A DNA stretch of 64,000 bases, from NCBI GenBank assembly GCA_030737835.1, contig JAUJYN010000029.1, positions 1,352,871 to 1,416,870 of the forward strand, given 5' to 3'. A program made the translations under genes and the position numbers. Positions 12,383 through 22,734 of this stretch are shown one piece after another (position 1 is the first letter of the stretch; each line of letters opens with the position of its first letter). The notes under the pieces were generated by a model that saw only the letters and a list, made by a program, of their open reading frames with translations, searched no databases and was not told where the DNA came from. The stretch comes from Acorus gramineus (Eukaryota > Streptophyta > Magnoliopsida > Acorales > Acoraceae).

Positions 12383-14081
12383 TGTCACGCCCCAGGGCGA
12401 CCGTCCCCGATATGTGGCAAATATATATAATATTAGCAGTCTATACAGGAGATAAATAAAATACTCTAAACAATATCGAAAATGACAACACAGACAATAA
12501 GGTGGCTGACATAATATATACAAATAGCGGAAGCTTAAACAACTGAGTCTGTAATTCAAAGACATATTATAGACCCGATACATAATCAACTGTCTTGTGA
12601 GAGCCAATATACACAATGACATCCAAATACAAATGTGTGCCCAAGCACGGATAACAATACATACAATCAAAAAGGGGATGATGATGGCCTTTCACTCGCA
12701 GAACGTGACGCTGCTCCGCTACTGCTGATGTGCCTCGGGGAGCTCCTCCTTCAGATCCGACTCAGATATAACTGGAGAAAAATATATGCAAGGGGTGAGC
12801 CACACGCTCAGTGAATAATTTATAAATAATTTATAGCCCCTAACACGGGAGCAACTACACATTCTAGTGGGTCGTTTCATCGCCAACCCACCTCCCCCCT
12901 CACCCTCACCCTTTCCGGGGGGTGACATGGGCCTCTTGGGGCATACTAGACCGCTCTCCACCCCTGGTCCACCCGGTAGCCTCTCCCACCCTCGTAGCCT
13001 CCACCTGGTATACTCCCACTATCAGTACTGTCCGACGCATCGGAGGTACCTACGGACGGGAGCCCTCTGTCAGGCCAGCCAACGCCGGGGAGTCCCTACA
13101 TCGGATCCAACCAAAAGGAGAAGACAGCCTACTCACACGGATACGATCCTCTTGGATCCGTCGACACCGATTGTAACTCTACTAATGTCATGAATTCTCA
13201 AGAATTCCTCCAGGGCGCATAACCAAGATGCGGGGAGACATATATTATAACAACACGGTTATAATATTCTCTAAGGCATGCTTATAACTAAATGCTCTCA
13301 TTTTGATTTAATTAGATTAAACTAGATGGGAACATGCATAGTTCGGGGCTTGGTGTCTAGGCATGCATAGGCCTCTATACATGATATATGGGTGCGTATC
13401 CCTAGCATACAAAGTCTAAGGTGGCATGGATACAACATATTAATCATGCATTGCATAGTTTACATTTATTACTAGTTAATATGCAATTATGGTGCCCCAG
13501 GGGAGGGCAATGCACGCCTACGTGCATCGAACGCCTCCCTACTGGGTTGGATTGTCCCACTCACTGAAGCCCGGGTCGTTGCGTGACTGTCCGTCAAGAT
13601 CTGCAAGACATAGGCATTCAATATGGTGAGTAAACTACACAAATACATAATAAATTTACTAGAAATAACCAACACTCACACACTCACACACTTGCTTTTG
13701 GTGGGGATTGACTTGAGTCAACCCAACCACATAAACAAACAAAATGATTTGACCAAGTCAATGGTCAATCTTGACTTGGTCAAAGTCATCTTTGACTTGG
13801 TCAAGTCCCCTTTGACATTCCCACTTGGTCAAAACCCGGATACGACTCGAAACTGCCAAATTCTGAAACGTTACCGGAATTCGATGAAATTTTCGTGAGT
13901 GGTTTGAAATGGCACCAGGACACATAATGTGCAGTTAGATTTTCAATCGGAGTTCTCAAGCTCATGATGATAGCTAAAAGTCCAAAATTTTAGCGGTTCC
14001 GATCGAAAAAAGAAAAAGTTGAAAAACTGCCAGAAATGTCCCAAAGGTGACCAGAAGGCTAAAAGTGACACATATATAACA
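12383..14081 (-). repeat. E1 3' LTR
   Basis: On the plus strand it reads TGTCACGCCCC...ATATATAACA, so the sense LTR starts TGTTATATATG and ends GGGGCGTGACA. Length 1,699 bp. Compared with S2 (3,061 bp) it lacks most of the GC-rich intron island, going from the GTGAGTAAA segment (13625) almost directly to the CAAGTCAA-rich U3 part. It contains the conserved acceptor-like CTGCAAGAC on the plus strand (sense CTTGCAG) near 13600 and AGGGTGAGGGTGAGG-type repeats (antisense) near 12900. Confidence 0.9.
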
Positions 14082-14096
14082 TTCTTCCCCCCTTAG
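14082..14096 (-). other. E1 polypurine tract
   Basis: TTCTTCCCCCCTTAG on the plus strand is CTAAGGGGGGAAGAA on the sense strand, directly before the 3' LTR. The same tract precedes the 3' LTRs of A1 (28654-28669) and A2 (51916-51930). It is the plus-strand primer of reverse transcription. Confidence 0.85.
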
Positions 14097-14129
14097 GAAA
14101 TTTTGTCCACAAAATAAATACAAAAACAT

Positions 14130-14528
14130 CTAGGAAGGGAAAAGATGCGGATATGCGCCACGCATGGCGTCCTCGCGCTCCCAAGTGGCCTCGGCACCAG
14201 AACGGTGCTGCCATCGCACCTTAACCAGCTGGACGGTCTTGGTGCGGAGCCTCTTCTCGCGTCGGTCCAGGATCTCGATCGGCTGCTCCACGAATGACAA
14301 GTCCGGCTCGAAGACGAGCGGCTCGAACGGAATAACGTGAGCAGGATCGTGGACGTAACGCCTCAGCTGCGAGACATGGAAGACGTCATGGGCCTGAGCC
14401 AACTGTGGGGGCAGGGCTATGCGATAGGCCACCTCTCCAACCCGCTCGAGGATGAGAAACGGCCCAATGAAACGCGGACTCAGCTTGCCCCGCACACCGA
14501 AACGGAAGATGCCCTTCATCGGGGACAC
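14130..14528 (-). pseudogene. E1 integrase C-terminus and chromodomain
   Basis: A 132-codon minus-strand frame. It starts within the integrase C-terminal part (GIFRFGVRGKLSPRFIGPF, then VGEVAYRIALPPQL and HDVFHVSQLRRYVHDP). It ends in a chromodomain-like module (PIEILDRREKRLRTKTVQLV, then VRWQHRSGAEATWEREDAMR). In chromoviruses this tail steers insertion towards particular chromatin. One aromatic position of a canonical chromodomain is missing, as in other plant Tekay-type 'related' chromodomains. It is offset by a frameshift from the preceding integrase frame at about 14530. Confidence 0.88.
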
Positions 14529-14530
14529 CT

Positions 14531-16543
14531 TCAGGAAACATGGTCACCAACCTCGAAGGCGAGCTCACGGCGACGACGATCGGCGTAGCTCTTCTGACGG
14601 CTCTGAGCGACTCGGATACGCTCGCGAATCGTCTTGACCATCTCTGAGGTCTGGTGGATGATCTCTGGTCCCTCCAACTGGCGCTCTCCGACCTCGTCCC
14701 AACACAAGGGGGACCTGCAGCTGCGGCCATAGAGCGCTTCATATGGTGCCATCCGGATACTCGAGTGGTAGCTGTTGTTGTAGGCAAACTCCACCAACGG
14801 AAGATGCCTCTCCCAACTGCCCCCAAAGTCGAGAACGCAAGCTCGCAGCATGTCCTCCAGGGTCTGAATCGTCCTCTCCGACTGGCCGTCCGTCTGCGGA
14901 TGAAACGCTGTACTGAAGTGGAGGTTCGTACCAAGGGCGTGCTGAAGGCTACGCCAGAACCTCGAAGTAAATCTCGCGTCTCTATCAGAAATGATGCTGA
15001 CGGGAGTGCCATGGAGACGAACAATCTCGGAGACAAACAACTGCGCCAGGGTGTCCAGAGAATCGGTGAGTCGAATGGGGAGGAAATGAGCGGACTTAGT
15101 CAGTCGGTCGACGATTACCCAGATGGCATCGCGACCCGAACGTGACCTCGGCAAGCCCGAAACGAAGTCCATGGTGATCTGCTCCCACTTCCACTGAGGA
15201 ATCTCAATGGACTGCAGCTTCCCCGCAGGACGCTGATGTTCCGACTTCACCTGCTGGCATACCAAGCAACGGGCAACGAAACGGCCAATATCCCGCTTCA
15301 TCTCGCGCCACCAGTAGCCACGACGAAGGCCCCTGTACATCTTCGTGCCACCAGGATGCACTGTGTACCTCGAACGATGGGCCTCGTCCAAGATCTTCTG
15401 CTTCAGCTCTGCGTCGTCAGGAATGCATACTCGACCTCTGAACCGCAGGATTCCGTCCTCGCGAATCTGGTAGTCCGGACGCTCGCCCCGGGCGACGCCT
15501 TCAGAGAGGACTAGAAAGTGAGGATCCTGCCCCTGAGCCGTGCGGATCTCGTCGAGAAGAACGGGCTGCACCACTAGCCTGGCCAAAAAGCCACCCGCAG
15601 GTGTCTCTCGAACGCTGATCCAGCAAGCGGCCTCCTCCAGAAGCCTCCAACGACGTACAGCCAAGTGGGCGGCCATGCCCAAGGGCTGCCTGCTGAGAGC
15701 ATCGGCCACGACATTCGCCTTACCCGGATGGTAAGCGATGTCACAATCATAGTCCTTCAGGAACTCGACCCAACGTCTCTGACGCATGTTGAGCTCCGGC
15801 TGGGACTGCAAGTAAGTCAAGCTCTTGTGATCAGTGAAGAGCTCGAACTCCTCGCCATAGAGGTAGTGCCTCCACATCTTCAGCGCAAAGATGATCGCTG
15901 CTAACTCTAAGTCGTGGGTGGGGTAATTCTGCTCATGGGGCTTCAACTGACGCGACGCGTAAGCCACAACCTTACCGTACTGCATCAGGACGCAACCCAC
16001 ACCCAGCCGCGATGCATCGGAGTAGACTGCGAATCCACCACTCCCAGACGGAATGGTAAGAACTGGCGCTGAGGTGAGCCTTCGCTTCAACTCCAGGAAG
16101 CTCTCCTCGCAAGCTGGGGACCACTCGAACCGGACATCCTTCCGAGTGAGGCGGGTCAGAGGAACAGCTATCTTCGAGAAACCCTCGACAAACCTCCGAT
16201 AATAACCCGCTAAACCCAGGAAGCTCCGAATCTCTGTGGGGTTCGACGGTCGACGCCAATTCGACACGGCGAGCGTCTTGTCCGGGTCCACAGATATGCC
16301 CTCGCCGGAAATCACGTGGCCTAGAAAGGCCATACGCTCCAACCAAAACTCGCACTTACTGAACTTGGCGAACAACTGATGTCGGGCCAAAGTCTCCAAG
16401 ACAGTGCGGAGATGGTCAGCGTGCTCCTCAAGACTCCTCGAGTACACCAGAATATCATCGATGAAGACTACTACGAAGGAGTCGAGGAAGGGCCGAAACA
16501 CCCGGTTCATCAGATCCATGAAGGCTGCCGGCGCATTCGTCAA
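14531..16543 (-). pseudogene. E1 pol: RT palm, RNase H and integrase
   Basis: The longest frame of the window, 670 codons, minus strand. Order: RT from [11 protein letters not shown] with the active site FIDDILVYS near residue 30; the connection domain ([19 protein letters not shown]); RNase H with [27 protein letters not shown] and TDHKSL; then integrase. The integrase has the HHCC zinc module ([18 protein letters not shown] to CLVCQQVK) and the catalytic D, D, E in [17 protein letters not shown] and [15 protein letters not shown]. All catalytic residues are present. It is joined to the RT N-terminal piece by a frameshift near 16,590 and to the chromodomain piece by one near 14,530. Activity of the whole copy is unlikely because of these breaks and the truncated 5' LTR. 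Confidence 0.93.
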
Positions 16544-16811
16544 CCCAAACGGCAGTACTCGAACTCGTAGTGCCCATAACGGGTACGAAAGGCCGTCTTC
16601 GAATATCTGACTCCCGGATCTTCAGCTGATAGTAGCCCGAACGGAGATCGATCTTAGAAAAGACACGCGCTCCCTGGAGCTGGTCAAACAGATCGTCAAT
16701 CCGTGGCAAGGGGTACTTGTTCTTCACGGTCCGCTTGTTCAGCTGCCTGTAATCAATACAAAGCCGCAGCGAACCGTCCTTCTTCAGACGAACAAAACAG
16801 GGGCTCCCCAC
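16455..16811 (-). pseudogene. E1 RT N-terminal part, frame-shifted
   Basis: A minus-strand frame carrying [20 protein letters not shown], then [20 protein letters not shown] and [19 protein letters not shown], the fingers and first catalytic Asp region of gypsy RT. After VPVMG (about 16,590) the frame runs out of RT sequence, and RT continues in the frame of 16543-14531. At the other side it overlaps the protease-linker frame around [17 protein letters not shown], so a second small indel lies near 16,790. Both breaks look like single-base changes. Confidence 0.88.
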
Positions 16812-18316
16812 GGAGAAACACTCGGACGTGCGAAGCCCTTCTCGAGCAACTCCTCCAACTGCTCCTTGAGCACCTTCAGCTCTGCTGGGGCCATCCGGTA
16901 CGGAGCTCTCGAAATCGGCTCGGTCCCCGGAATTAGATTAATCTCAAACTCGATCGCGCGATCCGGCGGTAATCCCGGAAGATCATCGGGGAAAACCTCT
17001 GGATATTCCGCCACGATCGGAGTCTGACTGATATCTGCCCGCAGTGGTGCGTCCTCCTCAGCAATATACGCCAGAAAGCCCTCACATCCTCCCTGAAGGA
17101 GTCTCCACGCCTGGATAGATGACACGAACCCCAAAGGGGCTATGTCACGATCGCCCACGAACTGGAAAGACCTCCGACCCGGAAGGTGGAAAGACACCGA
17201 CTTCGCAAAACAGTCGATGCTGGCGTGACTAGCTGAGAGCCAATCCATTCCCAGGATGGCATCGAAGTCCGTCATGGCGAGCTCTACCAACTCCTCTGGA
17301 AACTCATGCTCCGCAATCACCACGGTACACCCTCGGTAAACAGAACGGAGGAGAATACGGTCTCCGACGGGCAATGATATCTCCAGCATAACATCAAGAG
17401 GGGCGGACGCCACGCCCATCCGTCTCGCAAAAACGGGAGACACGAACGAGTGCGTGGCTCCGGAATCAAATAACACATATGCAGGGAGCTGGGAGATCAA
17501 AACAATACCTCGGACCACGCTACCCGAAGCCTGCGCCTCCTCGGCTGAAAGCGCTGCAACTCGACCCTGAACAAACTGCGGCTGAGGAGCAGGGGCACGC
17601 CTCGCAGGCTGCACTGGCTGCCTCCTCTGGTCAACTCGGCCACCCTGTGGCTGCTGCTGCTGGCGTGGCTGCTGCTGGTGCGGCTGCTGTAGCTGCTGCT
17701 GCTGCAGGGGCAGCACACGGGGTCGGCCAGCATCAGGGCAATTATACAATATATGCCCGACGCGCTGACAATGGAAACAGCGCCGCTTCTCCGGTTGCCT
17801 GGCCTGGACTGGTACTGCCGCAATGGGTGCTGGACCTCGCACTGGCACCACATCGACTGGAGTAGCGGCAGCCGCTGACTGATCAAAGCGGGGCCGCTTC
17901 TTCTTGCGATGTCCCTGGTCCTGGCTCCTGGGGGGTCTCTGGTCTGCAGAAGGGGTTGGAACCCCCAAAGGGACCCCAAGGTCTCGCTCGACTGTCTTCG
18001 CTCGAGACACCAAGTCTGAGTACCTCGTGAACGCCTGAGAAGTGACATGCACCCGGATGGTGCTAATGAGACCCATCTCAAAACGACGGCATCGCGTCTC
18101 CTCATCCATCACCAAGGCGGGGGCGAACCTGGAAAGCCTCGTGAAGCGTGTGGAGTAGTCAGCGACTGACATGGAGCCCTGCGTCAGCTGCTCGAACTCT
18201 CGCATCACGATCTGGCGTGTCGAAAAAGGGAAGTACTCCTCCAGAAAGTACCTCCGGAACCCAGCCCATAGTAGTCGCTCCACTCCCTCGGGATGTCCAC
18301 CGATCGGGTAGCCCAC
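16784..18316 (-). pseudogene. E1 gag C-half, zinc knuckle, protease and RT linker
   Basis: 510 codons on the minus strand. Residues ~15-110 are the gag core (FRRYFLEEYFPFSTRQIVMR, SVADYSTRFTRLSRF, VTSQAFTRYSDLVSRAKTVE). A CX2CX4HX4C knuckle, CFHCQRVGHILYNC, lies near 188-201, followed by a Gln-rich stretch. The protease with VLFDSGATHSFVS lies near residues 286-298 and FDAILGMDWLS follows near 357-367. The linker VAEYPEVFPDDLPGLPP leads into RT and ends at [16 protein letters not shown]. This is the standard Tekay gag-pro order. It is connected to the N-terminal gag frame (18880-18473) through a short shifted frame (18414-18205). Confidence 0.9.
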
Positions 18317-18880
18317 CAGTCGGCGGCGCTACCCTTCAACATGAAGGTGGCCAGGGAGACACGCTGGCGGTCGGTGCAGTGCATGGTCGAGAAGATCTTG
18401 TCTACCTCCATCAACCAACGCTCAGGGGCAAGGGGTCCGCCGTCTGGCCATGGAACTCGGGAGGGTGGAGCTTCAGAAAAGGCTCTGATGCACTCGTGCT
18501 GCAGCCTCTAGCTCCACCTCCCTCTCCAGGGGATCCTGAACTCCCACCACCGGAATCACCACGGGGACAGGGGGTACGTCGGGCACCACCGGTGGATCTG
18601 CCACCAAGGGGACCTGTGGAACTGCCTCGCGGGCCGCCCGCAGCTCCTGGATCTCTCGTGCCTGCTCAGCTAACGCCCTAGTCTGGGCCTCCAGTGCCCT
18701 AGTCTGAGTCTCCACCAGATCTGCGATACGAGCGTAAGCACGCTTCCATGCAGGAGGCTCCTGCGCCGATCCTGGCCTCATAGCTGAGGACTCTCCGGTA
18801 GGCTCCTCGCCTCTGGTAGGTCTGGGAACCTCCAAAGGCCGAGAGGGACCACGTCCACGCATTCCTCTGCGAGGAGGCAT
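18205..18880 (-). pseudogene. E1 gag N-terminus
   Basis: Minus strand. The frame 18880-18473 begins at the first ATG after the leader (MPPRRGMRGRGPSRP...) and includes a heptad-like ETQTRALEAQTRALAEQARE stretch. It ends at an early stop after ARVHQSLF. The frame 18414-18205 then continues with the canonical gag segment FSTMHCTDRQRVSLATFMLK and GSAADWWATRS. The start lies about 90 bp inside the PBS, as usual. The breaks show that full-length gag cannot be made from this copy. Confidence 0.82.
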
Positions 18881-18976
18881 ATCAGCAACCTAAGAAAACA
18901 GACACTAGGATCAGAATACTCATATAGAAATCCTAGGACTCATCTCTAAGAAAACAATTGGCTCTGACAGGACCAG

Positions 18977-18988
18977 GCTCTGATACCA
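18977..18988 (-). other. E1 primer-binding site (tRNA-iMet type)
   Basis: GCTCTGATACCA on the plus strand is TGGTATCAGAGC on the sense strand. This 12-base match to the 3' end of initiator tRNA-Met is the common PBS of plant gypsy elements. It lies five bases inside the 5' LTR end (18994). The same site occurs in A2 at 49202-49213 and, with its last base changed, in E2 at 26210-26220. Confidence 0.88.
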
Positions 18989-18993
18989 ACTTT

Positions 18994-19553
18994 TGTCACG
19001 CCCCAGGGCGGCCGTCCCCGATACGTGGCAAATATATATAATATCAGCAGTCTATACAGGAGATCAATAAAATACTCTAAACAACATCGAAAATGACAAC
19101 ACAGACAATAAGGTGGCTGACATAATATATACAAATAGCGGAAGCTTAAACGACTGAGTCTGTAATTCAAAGACATATTACAGACCCGATACATAATCAA
19201 CTGTCCTGTGAGAGCCAATATACACAATGACATCCAAATACAAGTGTGCCCAAGCACGGATAACAATACATACAATCAAAAGGGGATGCTGATGGCCTCT
19301 CACTCGCAGAACGTGACGCTGCTCCGCTACTGCTGATGTGCCTCGGGGAGCTCCTCCTTCAGATCCGACTCAGATATAACTGGAGAAAAATATGCGAGGG
19401 GTGAGCCACACGCTCAGTGAATAGCACAACCCATGCATCACAATTCATATTAACCTTAAATAATTTATAGCCCCTAACACGGGAGCAACTACACATTCTA
19501 GTGGGTCGTTTCATCGCCAACCCACCTCCCCCCTCACCCTCACCCTTTCCGGG
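18994..19553 (-). repeat. E1 5' LTR, truncated
   Basis: It matches 12383-12917 closely, from TGTCACGCCCC to the CCCTCACCCTTTCCGGG motif, then stops. The remaining ~1.1 kb present in the 3' LTR is absent, and family A interior sequence (TGGTCGACTG...) begins at 19554. This is the reason no target duplication can be recovered for E1. Confidence 0.85.
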
Positions 19554-19830
19554 TGGTCGACTGATTAGGGTCAGTTGTTGGATTCCTTGTTCTGGATTAA
19601 GGCTTGGGTATGAGATTCCAGCCTAGTAGTATAATAATGATGACTTGGTTGAAATTTTTAAGGTATGAATTGCGTCACGATAATGAAGCTTCTTTCCCGT
19701 GCATCGGTATTGCTGGTAACCATGGAGTTCGCGTGCGGTGTCAGTTTCAAGTTTTGAGGATGGGGCGTATTGCTCATTAAGGGGGGATGTCTTCTTCCAG
19801 CCTTCCTACTCAGGATTAAGGGGCCTTGCG
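19554..19830 (+). repeat. A1 interior fragment (5' untranslated part)
   Basis: Colinear with A2 at about 49363-49648: GTCGACTG, then TTAGGGTCAGTTGTTGGA, CATCGGTATTGCTGGTAACC and GGATTAAGGGGCCTTGC. In A2 this lies just downstream of the PBS. It shows that E1 and E2 sit in the interior of A1, and that ~180 bp (LTR tip, PBS and leader start) were lost at the E1 junction. Confidence 0.85.
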
Positions 19831-21542
19831 TGTCACGCCCCAGGGCGGCCGTCCCCGATACGTGGCAAATATATATAATATATATAATATAAGGGGCCTT
19901 GCGTGTCACGCCCCAGGGCGGCCGTCTTCCTACATAGGATTAAGGGGTCTTCCTACATCAAAAATGACAACACAATCAATAATGTAGCTGACATAATATA
20001 TATACATATAGCGGAAGCTTAAACGGCTGAGTCTGTAATTCAAAGACATATTACAGGCTAGAATACAAAATCAGTTGTCCCGTGAGAGCCAATATAAACA
20101 AAGACATCCAAATACAAGTGTTGTGCCCAAGCACGGATAACAATACATAGAGCAAAGAAGGGGATGCTGATGGCCTCTCACTCGCAGAACCCAAAACGTG
20201 AACGCTGCTCCGCTACTGCTGTGATGCCTCGGGGAGCTCCTCCTTCATATCCGACTCAGTAACAACTAGAGGAAAAGAATATGCGCGGGGTGAGCCACAC
20301 GCTCAGTGAATGGCACAATCTATGCAACACAACTCATATTAACCTTAAAATAATTAAAGTCCCTAAACAGGAGCAACTGTACAAGCTAGTGGGTCGTAAC
20401 ATCGCCGACCCACCCCACCCTCACCCTCACCCTTTAAGGGGTGACATGGGCCTTTTGGGACAGACTAGACTGCTCTCCACCCTTGGTCCACCAGTAGCCT
20501 CTCCCTCACGTAGCCTCTACCTGGTATACTCCCACGATCAGCACCCTCCGAACGCATCGGAGGTACCTACAGATGGGAGCCCTCTGTCAGGACAGCTTTC
20601 CAACGCTGGGGAGTCCCTACTCGGATCCAACGAAGGGGAGAAAACAGCCTACCCACACGGATACGATCCTCTTGGATCCGTCGACAACGATTTCTAACAC
20701 TACTAATGTCATGAATTCTCAAGAATTCCTCCAGGGCGCATAACTAAGATGCGGGGAAACATATATTATAACAACAAGGTTATAATATTCTCTAAGGCAT
20801 GCTCATAACAATATATTCTCATTTTGATTTAATTAAATTAAACTAAATGGGAAACAAGCATAGATCAAGGCTTTTCAAGCATGGGACATGGTGTCTAGGC
20901 ATGTATGGGCCTCTATACATGATACATGGATGTATATCCCTAGCATATAATGTCTAACACGGCATGGTTATATCATAGTAAACATGCATTAACTTGGTTT
21001 TTTTTTCATTGACACAAGTTAATATGAAATTATGGTGCCCCAAAGGGGGCAATGCACGCCTGCGTTCATCGAACGCCTCCCTACTGGGTCTTATTGACCC
21101 ACTCACCGAAACCCGGGTCGTTGCGTGACCGTTCGCCAAGATCTGCAAGACATGGGCATTCAATATGGTGAGTAAACTACACAATATACATGAAATTTAT
21201 TAGAAATACCAAATACTCGGACAAGCATGCATACGGACTCGCACGCATGCGAGCACACACGTATGCACGCGAGTCCGAGTGCCCCGACACCCACCCGAAC
21301 CCTCGGGCAGCCACACGCATGGCCCCCCGCACGCGCACGCACGCATGCGCCCCTGCACCCCTGGCGCACTGTCGCGCGCCTGCCCGCGCGCCCAGACGCG
21401 CTGCCGCGCGCGCCCGCGCGCATCGCGCGTCCAGCCCGCGCGCCCTCGCGCGCACTACTCACCTGTGCAGAACCCTACGTGCACGCCCGCGCGCCTGCGC
21501 GTACGCGCGCGCACCTGCCAGCGCGCCCGTCTGCGCGCGCCG
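19831..21542 (-). repeat. E2 left LTR fragment with disturbed tip
   Basis: Tekay LTR in minus orientation, like 12383 onwards. It includes the GTGGGTCG...CGACCCAC hairpin (20389-20413), the acceptor-like CTGCAAGAC at 21143-21151, and a very GC-rich block (21230-21540) of alternating CGCGCG/CGCACG sequence. Its first ~130 bp are patched: the LTR tip occurs twice (19831-19890, 19904-19926), separated by copies of flanking A1 sequence. It stops inside the GC-rich block at the fusion with RNase H. Confidence 0.85.
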
Positions 21543-22734
21543 GCATTCACAGTCTACTCCGATGCATCGCGGCTGGGTTTGGGTTGCATCCCGATGCTGT
21601 ATGGAAAGGTTGTGGCTAACGTGTCGCGTCAGTTGAAGCCCCATGAGCAGAATTATCCCACCCACGATTTGGAGCTAGCAGCGATCATCTTTGCGCTGAG
21701 ATGTGGAGGCACTATCTCTATGGCGAGGAGTTCAAGCTCTTCACGGATCACAAGAGCCTGACTTACTTGCAGTCCCAGCCGGAACTCAACATGCGTCAGA
21801 TACGTTGAGTCGAGTTTCTGAAGGACTATGACTGTGACATCGCTTACCATCCGGGTAAGGCGAATGTCGTGGCCGATGCTCTCAGCAGGCAGCCCTTGGG
21901 CATGGCCGCCCACTTGGCTGTATGTCGTTGGAGGCTTCTGGAGGAGGCCGCTTGCTGGATCAGCGTTCGAGAGACACCTACGGGTGGCTTTTTGGCTAGG
22001 CTAGTGGTGCAGCCCGTTCTTCTCGACGAGATCCGCATGGCTCAGGGGCAGGATCCTCACTTTCTAGTCCTCTCTAAAGGCGTCGCCCGGGGCGAGCGTC
22101 CGGACTACCAGATTCGCGAGGATGGAATCCTGCAGTTCAGAGGTCGGGTGTGCATTTTTGACGACGCAGAGCTGAAGCAGAAGATCTTGGACGAGGCCCA
22201 TCGTTCGAGGTACATAGTGCATCCTGGTGGCACGAAGATGTACAGGGGCCTTCGTCGTGGCTACTGGTGGCGCAGGATGAAGGCGGATATTGGCCGCTTC
22301 GTTGCCCGTTGCTTGGTAAGCCAGCAGGTGAAGTCGGAACATCAGCGTCCTGCGGGGAAGCTGCAGTCCATTGAGATTCCTCAGTGGAAGTGGGAGCAGA
22401 TCACCATGGACTTCGTTTCGGGTTTGCCGAGGTCACGTTCGGGTCGCGATGCCATCTGGGTAATCGTCGACCGACTGACTAAGTCCGCTCATTTCCTCCC
22501 CATTCGACTCACCGATTCTCTGGACACCCTGGCACAGTTGTTTGTCCTCGAGATTGTTCGTCTCCATGGCACTCCCGTCAGCATCATTTATGATAGAGAT
22601 GCGAGATTTACTTTGAGGTTTTGGCGTAGCCTTCAGCACGCCCTTGGTACGAACCTCCACTTCAGTACAGCTTTTCATCCGCAGATGGATGGCCTTCCGC
22701 GTTTCATCCGCAGATGGATGGCCAGTCGGGTTGC
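21543..22734 (+). pseudogene. E2 left arm: RNase H-integrase fragment
   Basis: Plus strand. It begins abruptly at [15 protein letters not shown] (RNase H) fused to LTR DNA, with ELAAIIFAL, a frameshift near 21700 and a stop after MRQIR (about 21807). The frame 21869-22747 then gives the RNase H end ([10 protein letters not shown]) and integrase with [28 protein letters not shown] (the first Cys of the usual CxxC is kept, the second is Ser), MDFVSGLP and IIYDRDARF. It ends around TAFHPQMDG, before the catalytic Glu. A ~30 bp tandem duplication containing CATCCGCAGATGGATGGCC lies at 22676-22722. It cannot encode an active enzyme. Confidence 0.9.

Larger units (their letters stand above)
12383..19553 (-). 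mobile_element. E1: Tekay-type chromovirus (Ty3/gypsy), nearly full length
   Basis: A minus-strand element with its 3' LTR on the left (12383-14081), PPT, chromodomain, integrase, RNase H, RT, protease, zinc finger and gag, then a PBS and a 5' LTR on the right (18994-19553). The 5' LTR is only ~560 bp against 1,699 bp for the 3' LTR, so its outer part has been deleted. No target duplication can be seen because of that deletion. Gag and pol are broken into about five frames by small indels, but every domain is still readable. It is the likely type of autonomous partner for family A, sharing PBS, PPT and LTR termini with it. Confidence 0.9.

Noticed and set aside
18977..18993. tRNA-like text near LTR ends (also 49202-49213 and 26210-26220).
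   Set aside because: Only the 12-base primer-binding complement of tRNA-iMet is present; there is no cloverleaf, so these are PBS sites and not tRNA genes.
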